This document shows, piece by piece, positions 1 to 4,889 of a stretch of DNA of 5,088 nt. The notes under the pieces are model-generated. The model did not search any database and was not told the origin of the DNA. It saw nothing but the letters and a program-made list of their open reading frames with translations. A program made the position numbers and the translations under genes. Source of the stretch: an uncultured Bacilli bacterium (GTDB taxonomy: Bacteria; Bacillota_I; Bacilli_A; RF39; UBA660); the NCBI GenBank assembly GCA_947624845.1, contig CANQMB010000071.1:1-5088 (forward strand), in the 5' to 3' direction. How positions within the stretch are numbered: position 1 is the first letter of the stretch; each line of letters starts with the position of its first letter.

Positions 1-887
1 ACTTTATTGAAACATTAGAAAATGGCGCCACAATTTTATTTCAAGCCGGTGGTGGTTGTAGATATCGCTACTACGCAGAAGTACAAGAGAAAATTTTAAA
101 AGATTTAGGTTATCAATTTCAATTTTATAAAATTATCAGTAGAGATCACTTAAGAATAAAGGAAGTTTATCACATTTTTAAGAAATTAAACGATAAATTA
201 ACATGGAAAATGTTCTTTCATGAATTTTTATATGCGTTTTTCTTTATTTATTTTATGGATCAAACAGATAAAATCATTCGAAAAAATATTGGTTTTGAAA
301 TGAAAAAGAACAGTTTTAAAACATTAAAGAAAGAAATGTTAAAAGAAATGGAAAAAAACAACTCTCTCGTTCATTTAATATTTCTTTACTTCAAATATAA
401 ATATCGGTTTAAACATTTAAAAGTGAAAAAGCCAAAAAAACCTTTAAAAATTGCAATTATTGGAGAACTATATACGGCAATGGAACCCTTTTCTACTTAC
501 TTTTTAGAAGAAGAAATGGCGAAGATGAATATTGAAATTAAACGGTTTACCAATCTCAGTTATTTATTATGGCAAAAAAAATTTTTGACGAGGCACATGT
601 TATTTTCCTGTCGAAAGTATTGTAAATATACGCTAGGAGCCGATGGACTCGATAATGTTTACCGAGTGATCTATGCGAAAAAACATCATTTTGATGGAAT
701 CATTCACACCAAGCCATTTGGCTGTACTCCAGAAATTGCAGCGATGTCAATTATTCAAAAAGTAGCCAAAGAAGCAAATATTCCAATCTTATTCTTCTCT
801 TTTGATAATCAAACATCCGAAGAAGGAATAAAGACAAGGTTAGAGGCTTTTTACGATTTAATTAATTTTCGGAGGGATAAATTATGA
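1..887 (+). CDS. CoA-dehydratase/activase-related protein (COG3581/HgdB-like), 5' truncated by the window
   Basis: The reading frame is open from the first full codon (position 3) to the TGA at 885-887, giving 294 visible residues; the true start lies outside the window. The ATG at 210 is internal and has no Shine-Dalgarno site, and the family-like sequence starts well before it. Visible marks (numbered from the fragment) are a glycine-rich GGGCRYRYY motif with C19 followed by EKILKDLGY, a second Rossmann-like half beginning IAIIGELYTAMEPF near 150, the pair C203/C207, the PFGCTPE motif with C241, and near the C terminus NQTSEEGIKTRLEAF. This layout matches the COG3581 group of the 2-hydroxyacyl-CoA dehydratase/BadD-HgdB superfamily, whose members carry iron-sulfur clusters and work with an activator ATPase. 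The next gene overlaps by ATGA and encodes such an ATPase, so translational coupling is likely. The substrate is unknown: dehydratase, double-cubane-cluster reductase or another low-potential role all remain possible. Confidence 0.85.
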   Translation, partial: FIETLENGATILFQAGGGCRYRYYAEVQEKILKDLGYQFQFYKIISRDHLRIKEVYHIFKKLNDKLTWKMFFHEFLYAFFFIYFMDQTDKIIRKNIGFEMKKNSFKTLKKEMLKEMEKNNSLVHLIFLYFKYKYRFKHLKVKKPKKPLKIAIIGELYTAMEPFSTYFLEEEMAKMNIEIKRFTNLSYLLWQKKFLTRHMLFSCRKYCKYTLGADGLDNVYRVIYAKKHHFDGIIHTKPFGCTPEIAAMSIIQKVAKEANIPILFFSFDNQTSEEGIKTRLEAFYDLINFRRDKL

Positions 888-1828
888 AGAAAGGATATTT
901 AGGTATCGATATTGGATCTATTTCTACCAAAGGAGTCCTTATAGATCAAGAGAATCATATTTTAGCCAGTGGCTATCTAATGACCAAAGGAAATCCAATT
1001 CAAGCAGTAAAAGAACTTTTAAAAATATTGCAAAAAGGAAGTGAAAAAATTAAAATTGTCGGTGTGGGTACTACGGGATCTGCTAGAAGATTAATTGGAA
1101 CCATGCTCAATGCAAATATTATAAAAAATGAAATTACCGCCCACGCTATTGGAACTTTATCTCGCTATCCTGATATTCGTACAATCTTAGAAATTGGAGG
1201 TCAAGATTCTAAAATTATTTTAATTCAAGATGGAATTGTCGTCGATTACGCAATGAATACGCTCTGTGCTGCAGGCACTGGTTCTTTTCTTTCTAGTCAA
1301 GCGAAGAGATTGGATATTCCAGTAGAAAAATTTGGAGAAATTGCCCTCTCCAGTTCAAATCCAACACCCATTGCCGCAAGATGTACAGTCTTTGCAGAAA
1401 GCGATCTAGTTCATAAAGCCCAAATGGGTCATAAGAAAAAAGATATCGTGGCTGGTCTTTGTCATAGTGTTGCACTCAACTACTTAAACAACGTAGGCAA
1501 AGGGAAAAAAATCGAAGGTCCAATTATATTTCAAGGCGGAGTCTCCAAAAATATTGGAGTCGTAAAAGCATTTGAGGAAATTTTAAATTGCCCGATTATC
1601 ACCGATCCGGATGGTCATTTAATGGGGGCCATCGGTGTTGCTATTTTATCAAAAGACCAAGAGGAAGTTGATTTTTCTTTTGATATTACTGATTCTAATT
1701 TTACAACAGTAGGAACTTCTTGTGGAAAATGTGCCAATCATTGTGAAATCATTTGTGTAAAAAAAGAAAACCAACTAATCGATGCTTGGGGAAATCGTTG
1801 TGAGAAAGGACAAATTCCCATTCCATAA
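884..1828 (+). CDS. BcrA/BadF/HgdC-type activator ATPase (acyl-CoA dehydratase activase family)
   Basis: This 314-residue protein is a complete ASKHA-fold ATPase of the dehydratase activator family. In order it shows phosphate-1 loop DIGSISTK (9-16), GTTGSARR (62-69), phosphate-2 motif EIGGQDSK (103-110), NTLCAAGTGSFL with C128, ARCTVF with C167, and adenosine motif GGVSKN (218-223). In family members the two central cysteines from each subunit of a homodimer hold one bridging [4Fe-4S] cluster; ATP hydrolysis drives one-electron transfer to the partner. Beyond the usual core of about 260 residues there is a tail with C280, C283, C287, C291 and C306 (CGKC, HCEIIC, RCEKG), which could bind a second cluster or zinc; that is inference. 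The ATG at 884 is supported by GGAGG at 871-875 inside the upstream gene and by the four-base ATGA overlap. Expression is presumably from a promoter left of the window. The actual substrate partner is not identifiable. Confidence 0.93.
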   Translation: MKKGYLGIDIGSISTKGVLIDQENHILASGYLMTKGNPIQAVKELLKILQKGSEKIKIVGVGTTGSARRLIGTMLNANIIKNEITAHAIGTLSRYPDIRTILEIGGQDSKIILIQDGIVVDYAMNTLCAAGTGSFLSSQAKRLDIPVEKFGEIALSSSNPTPIAARCTVFAESDLVHKAQMGHKKKDIVAGLCHSVALNYLNNVGKGKKIEGPIIFQGGVSKNIGVVKAFEEILNCPIITDPDGHLMGAIGVAILSKDQEEVDFSFDITDSNFTTVGTSCGKCANHCEIICVKKENQLIDAWGNRCEKGQIPIP

Positions 1829-1860
1829 AAAAATTCAAATATTATTTATTTGAATTTTTT
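1827..1860. terminator. Bidirectional intrinsic terminator between convergent genes
   Basis: The arms at 1831-1840 and 1848-1857 form a perfect 10-bp stem (AAATTCAAAT with ATTTGAATTT) around a 7-base loop. It is followed by a T run on the + strand (1855-1860) and by the complement of an A run (1827-1833) on the - strand. It can therefore end transcription of the activator gene from the left and of the ABC-F gene from the right. The stem contains the last sense codons of the ABC-F gene and the loop holds its TAA stop. The stem is all A/T except for two G-C pairs, so it is likely a modest terminator. Confidence 0.85.
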
Positions 1861-3431
1861 ATATACTCTTCATAAGGAACTCTTCGATCAATAATCGTTC
1901 CATCATCTAAAATTTCAATAATACGATTACAAACAGTATGATTGAGTTCATAATCGCGCGTCGTCAAAAGAATTTCTCCTTGAAAATGAACTAATCCTTT
2001 ATTCAATGAAGTAATACTCTCTAAATCTAAATGATTCGTAGGTTCATCCAAAATTAAGAAGTTCGGTTGTTCCAGCATAATTTTTGATAACATACACCGG
2101 CTTTTTTCTCCTCCGGATAACACGTTAACTTTTTTAAAAACATCTTCTCCAGAAAATAACATTCTACCAAGAAAACCTCGTAAAATCGTTTCATCTTTAA
2201 TATCATAATAAGAACCAATCCACTCTAGAATATTTTGATCACTTTCAAAAAAGTGAGTATAATCCTGAGGCAAATAGCCATATTCAATTGTTTTTCCCCA
2301 TTCGATTTGTCCTTTATCATATTTTTCTTTTCCCGTTAAAATATTGAATAACGTCGTCTTCACAAAATCATCTTGACCTAGGATAGCTATTTTATCACCT
2401 TTTAATACCGTAAATGATATTTTATTTAAAATCTTTTTTCCATGGACTTCTTTTACTAAATTTTCTACTTTTAAAATTTCTTTTCCAGCAGGACGATCAA
2501 TTTTAAAGTCAATATAAGGATATTTTCTAGAAGAGGGAACAATTTCATCTAGCTGAATCTTTTCTAACATTTTTTTTCGAGAGGTTGCCTGTCTACTTTT
2601 GGAAGCATTGGCACTAAATCTCGCAATAAAAGATTGCAATTCTTTTATCTTTTCTTCTTTTTTCTTGTTGGACTCTCTCATTTGTCTTTGTAAAAGTTCA
2701 GAAGATTCATACCAGAAATCATAATTTCCAATATAAAGTTTCATTTTACCATAATCAATATCCACAATATGTGTGCAAACTTTATTTAAAAAATGGCGAT
2801 CATGGGAAACGATGATGACCGTATTATGAAAATTAATTAAAAATTCTTCTAACCACTCGATGGCATGAATATCTAAACTATTGGTAGGTTCATCTAAAAG
2901 TAAAATATCTGGATTCCCAAAAAGTGCTTGAGCGAGTAAAACCTTAACTCTTTCTTTTACGGGAATTTCTTTCATGAGACGATGATGATTTTCTTCTTGA
3001 ATCCCTAAGTTGTTTAAAAGTATCGTAGCATCACTTTCGGCATTCCATCCATTCAATTCCATAAACTCTGCTTCTAAATCAGCTAAACGCATTCCATCTG
3101 CTTCACTAAATTCGGTCTGACTATAAATTTTTTCTTTTTCTTTCATAATTTCATAAAGAGGGGTATTCCCCATGATGACGACATCTAAAACTTTCATTTC
3201 ATCAAAAGCATAGTGATCTTGTTTTAAAAAAGAAATTCTCTCTCCCTTAGTGACAATGACTTCTCCACTGGTCGTTTCCACCTCTCCAGTTAAAATTTTT
3301 AAAAAAGTAGATTTTCCACTGCCATTTGCACCAATTAATCCATAGCAGTTTCCACTAGAAAACTTAATATTCACATCTTCAAACAACGTTCTTTTTCCAA
3401 AGCGCAATGTCACATTTTGTACTTGAATCAT
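1842..3431 (-). CDS. ykpA: ABC-F family ATPase, YkpA/YbiT type (ribosome-associated translation factor)
   Basis: This 529-residue soluble protein has two ATP-binding cassettes and no membrane segment, close to the usual length of about 530-540 for the YkpA/YbiT group. NBD1 has Walker A GANGSGKS (34-41), Walker B ILLLDE with E181, EPTNSLD, and switch H210 in VSHDRHF. The inter-domain linker (about 240-305, rich in K/E/R, containing FSANASKS and ATSRKK) is the P-site-tRNA interaction element of ABC-F proteins. NBD2 has signature LSGGEK (438-443), Walker B LILDE with E463, and EPTNHLD. Family members bind the ribosomal E site and act on stalled or initiating ribosomes; this group is not the antibiotic-resistance group. 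Oddities: the NBD1 signature is degenerate (EIPVKERVKV, 155-164), the NBD2 Walker A reads GQDDFVKTT (352-360), and the NBD2 switch histidine is Arg (TTRD, R492). The ATG at 3431 follows GGGAG at a normal distance. It appears to be a single-gene unit bounded by terminators. Confidence 0.93.
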   Translation of the reverse strand: MIQVQNVTLRFGKRTLFEDVNIKFSSGNCYGLIGANGSGKSTFLKILTGEVETTSGEVIVTKGERISFLKQDHYAFDEMKVLDVVIMGNTPLYEIMKEKEKIYSQTEFSEADGMRLADLEAEFMELNGWNAESDATILLNNLGIQEENHHRLMKEIPVKERVKVLLAQALFGNPDILLLDEPTNSLDIHAIEWLEEFLINFHNTVIIVSHDRHFLNKVCTHIVDIDYGKMKLYIGNYDFWYESSELLQRQMRESNKKKEEKIKELQSFIARFSANASKSRQATSRKKMLEKIQLDEIVPSSRKYPYIDFKIDRPAGKEILKVENLVKEVHGKKILNKISFTVLKGDKIAILGQDDFVKTTLFNILTGKEKYDKGQIEWGKTIEYGYLPQDYTHFFESDQNILEWIGSYYDIKDETILRGFLGRMLFSGEDVFKKVNVLSGGEKSRCMLSKIMLEQPNFLILDEPTNHLDLESITSLNKGLVHFQGEILLTTRDYELNHTVCNRIIEILDDGTIIDRRVPYEEYIKNSNK

Positions 3432-3461
3432 CTAATCACTCCCAAAACTATTAGTAATTTT

Positions 3462-3467
3462 ACTATA
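3462..3467 (-). promoter_or_regulatory. Candidate -10 element for the ABC-F gene
   Basis: Read on the - strand the bases are TATAGT, five of six matches to the consensus -10, about 30 bases before the start codon and directly downstream of the kinase-gene terminator. No good -35 element is seen: the spacer region is almost pure T. The Shine-Dalgarno GGGAG lies between this site and the ATG. The call rests on position and a single hexamer in AT-rich DNA, so it is weak. Confidence 0.4.
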
Positions 3468-3475
3468 CTAAAAAG

Positions 3476-3499
3476 AAAAAAACAAGAAAATTTCCTGTT
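3476..3499 (-). terminator. Intrinsic terminator of the kinase-like gene
   Basis: On the - strand the sequence around 3499-3481 folds as an 8-bp stem (AACAGGAA with TTCTTGTT, including one G-U pair) with a 3-base loop, followed by a run of seven T (3482-3476). The G-U pair forms only in the - strand transcript, which supports that direction. The first base of the stem is the last base of the kinase-like gene's TAA stop. Confidence 0.75.
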
Positions 3500-4161
3500 T
3501 ATTTCTTTTTTAAAACTTTTTTAATATAAGTTCCTACATCTTCACAGTCTTTCATTTCTTCTTCTAATCGCCAACCGATAAACCCTTCTGTTTTTAAATA
3601 GTCATTTATAATTTTTCTCGCCTTTCTTTTACCACCTTTTTTTATAAAAAAGGTACCTAATAAATCCGTAATAATAAACTCATTTAATACTCTTTGATTA
3701 TCTCTAGCCCAAAAGGCCTTTTTTTCATAACTTCCAGGATCTATTAAATAAATGGAACCATTATAGACAAAATTTTGATACATTAAATCCCAAATAGCAA
3801 TGTTGTTTGTTCTTAATATTTTAGAATCTCTTTCCAATAAAAAGAGTTCGTCAATAAATTTTTCAGTATTCTGTTTTAACATCGTCTCTTTTTGATAATT
3901 ATCAATTGCAGGCAATGTATATCCTAATAAACGATTCTCATCACTTACGATTGGATTTTGAGGCATTAAAATTCTTTGAGTAGGAATTTGTGAAAACTCA
4001 ATAATTTGCGAATAATTTAGGCAATGTTTCTTAGAATCTTCATGATAAATCTTATAGGCCGTATCTTTTTTCCGATAGACAACGCCTTCGTAACCTTCCC
4101 CCAAATAAATGCCATTTTCAAACAAATCAGAAAGTTTTTCACGACTCATTACAATTTCCAT
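3499..4161 (-). CDS. Small protein-kinase-like domain protein
   Basis: This 220-residue protein has the minimal order of protein-kinase fold motifs. These are a glycine-rich loop LGEGYEGVVY (20-29), an ATP-anchoring Lys in AYKIYH (K38), a hinge-like GYTLPAI (80-86), a catalytic-loop equivalent WDLMYQN with D125 and N130 in the standard D-x4-N spacing, and a metal-binding DPG (141-143) in place of DFG. There is no transmembrane helix, PASTA repeat or other domain, and the C-lobe is short (about 75 residues after DPG), smaller than a full Hanks kinase. The catalytic loop lacks the HRD His/Arg and the Lys two residues after the Asp. It may phosphorylate a protein or small molecule, or be a pseudokinase; the substrate is unknown. 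ATG 4161 is chosen over an in-frame TTG at 4179 because the AGGGGGG Shine-Dalgarno site lies between them. It has its own extended -10 promoter and terminator, so it is probably monocistronic. Confidence 0.78.
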   Translation of the reverse strand: MEIVMSREKLSDLFENGIYLGEGYEGVVYRKKDTAYKIYHEDSKKHCLNYSQIIEFSQIPTQRILMPQNPIVSDENRLLGYTLPAIDNYQKETMLKQNTEKFIDELFLLERDSKILRTNNIAIWDLMYQNFVYNGSIYLIDPGSYEKKAFWARDNQRVLNEFIITDLLGTFFIKKGGKRKARKIINDYLKTEGFIGWRLEEEMKDCEDVGTYIKKVLKKK

Positions 4162-4166
4162 CAAAT

Positions 4167-4173
4167 CCCCCCT
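4167..4173 (-). promoter_or_regulatory. Shine-Dalgarno site fixing the start of the kinase-like gene
   Basis: On the - strand the bases read AGGGGGG, ending five bases before the ATG at 4161-4159. The upstream in-frame TTG at 4179 would place this site inside the coding region, so the ATG is the better start. The six-G run is striking in such AT-rich DNA. Confidence 0.8.
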
Positions 4174-4189
4174 TTTCAATTAGTTTCCT

Positions 4190-4198
4190 ATTATAACA
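4190..4198 (-). promoter_or_regulatory. Extended -10 promoter of the kinase-like gene
   Basis: On the - strand the bases read TGTTATAAT, a perfect TATAAT hexamer preceded by the extended TGn element. This can compensate for the absence of a clear -35 box (upstream is a run of eight T). Predicted transcription start is near 4183, giving a leader of about 20 bases that contains the Shine-Dalgarno site. It lies just after the terminator of the upstream membrane-protein gene. Confidence 0.7.
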
Positions 4199-4225
4199 TA
4201 TTTTACAAAAAAAAGCTACTACAAT

Positions 4226-4250
4226 AAAAAAAGCTGAGATTTTCTCAGCT
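4226..4250 (-). terminator. Intrinsic terminator of the membrane-protein gene
   Basis: On the - strand AGCTGAGA (4250-4243) pairs perfectly with TCTCAGCT (4239-4232) around a 3-base loop, followed by a run of T (4231-4226). Two bases of the gene's TAG stop codon are inside the stem. On the + strand no T run follows the stem, so it works in one direction only. Confidence 0.85.
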
Positions 4251-4857
4251 ATTTACAAGAATAAAAGTAAGAGACGACTTTAGCAAACTCATACAAGATA
4301 ATATTGCTTTTGTTGACTGCAAAACTCTTTCCAATCGCCTTTCCCCCGATTGTCAAAGCAGAAATACTTGCAGTGACAACGAGTGTAGTTAACAATAAAT
4401 TAAAATCAAATTGATGAACTAAAAGGGCTGTAATCGTAATACCCGAAGCTCCTGAAATAATACCACAAATATCACCGACAACATCACAGCAAAAACTAGA
4501 GACTTTATCTGAGTTTTTCTTAAATTGAACGGCTACTTTTGCCCCTCGAACTTTTCTTGCGCTCATCGAATGAAAAATAGTCTCATCACTCGATGTTACT
4601 GAAACTCCAATAATATCAAACAAGATACCTAAAAATATAAAAAAGATGGTAATTAAAATACTAATAATCAAAGTAGATCTTTTAATAATGACTTCAGATA
4701 AGAAAGATAAATTCAAAGAAAGGAAAAATGAAAGAAGAAAAATAGTAACAATCCAAGACCACTGAATCACTTCTTTTTTCTTTTTTTCTTTTCTTCTCGT
4801 TTGAACTTCCAAATTACGAAGTTCTTCCTTAATTTTACTTTTTTCTGCACGATTCAT
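4249..4857 (-). CDS. Four-helix membrane protein, CNNM/CorB (DUF21)-like membrane domain without CBS domains
   Basis: This 202-residue protein has a very basic, helix-prone N terminus (1-29, with KEKKKKE) and hydrophobic segments at about 33-55, 61-86, 128-148 and 153-170. There is no cleavable signal peptide. Between the second and third segments lies a polar stretch with SSDET (89-93) and a long amphipathic helix (RKVRGAKVAVQFKKNSDK), then GDICGIISGASG (128-139). This spacing recalls the DUF21 membrane domain of CorB/CNNM magnesium transporters, where a small-residue/Ser/Glu motif, an amphipathic helix and a Gly-rich helix follow each other. The CBS pair and C-terminal domain of that family are absent, so magnesium transport is only a guess from faint pattern similarity. 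The start ATG 4857 has the Shine-Dalgarno AGGTGA four bases upstream; the earlier ATG at 4875 lacks a ribosome site and overlaps a -10 hexamer. The gene is transcribed after the structured RNA at the window edge and appears monocistronic. Confidence 0.75.
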   Translation of the reverse strand: MNRAEKSKIKEELRNLEVQTRRKEKKKKEVIQWSWIVTIFLLSFFLSLNLSFLSEVIIKRSTLIISILITIFFIFLGILFDIIGVSVTSSDETIFHSMSARKVRGAKVAVQFKKNSDKVSSFCCDVVGDICGIISGASGITITALLVHQFDFNLLLTTLVVTASISALTIGGKAIGKSFAVNKSNIILYEFAKVVSYFYSCK

Positions 4858-4861
4858 ATCT

Positions 4862-4867
4862 TCACCT
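4862..4867 (-). promoter_or_regulatory. Shine-Dalgarno site fixing the start of the membrane-protein gene
   Basis: On the - strand the bases read AGGTGA followed by AGAT and the ATG at 4857-4855. This favours the 202-residue product over a version starting six codons earlier at 4875. Confidence 0.75.
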
Positions 4868-4873
4868 ATTTCC

Positions 4874-4879
4874 ATTATA
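4874..4879 (-). promoter_or_regulatory. Candidate -10 promoter element of the membrane-protein gene
   Basis: On the - strand the bases form a perfect TATAAT, and the following G makes an in-frame ATG out of its last bases. A weak -35 (TTGCTT) would lie 18 bases upstream, inside the terminator of the upstream RNA. The predicted start of transcription falls at about 4867, which would leave a leader of only about ten bases beginning at the Shine-Dalgarno site. That is tight, so read-through from the upstream RNA is an alternative source of message. Confidence 0.5.
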
Positions 4880-4889
4880 TACTAAATCC

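Noticed and set aside
210..887. ATG at 210 as the true start of the first gene
   Set aside because: The frame is open back to the window edge, the upstream 69 codons carry the family-like GGGCRYRYY motif, and no ribosome-binding site precedes the ATG.
1293..1475. 60-codon open frame on the - strand
   Set aside because: It lies wholly inside the well-supported activator gene on the opposite strand and has no recognisable product or initiation signals.
884..1828. Acetate/propionate kinase or sugar kinase assignment from the shared ASKHA fold
   Set aside because: The NTLCAAGTGSFL and ARCTVF cysteine motifs are specific to dehydratase activators.
1842..3431. Antibiotic-resistance ABC-F protein (Msr/Vga/Lsa type)
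   Set aside because: The sequence, linker and domain lengths follow the YkpA/YbiT housekeeping group, and the linker lacks a long resistance-type extension.
4024..4227. 67-codon open frame on the + strand
   Set aside because: It is antisense to the kinase-like gene and runs through its promoter; the kinase motifs, promoter and terminator all support the other strand.
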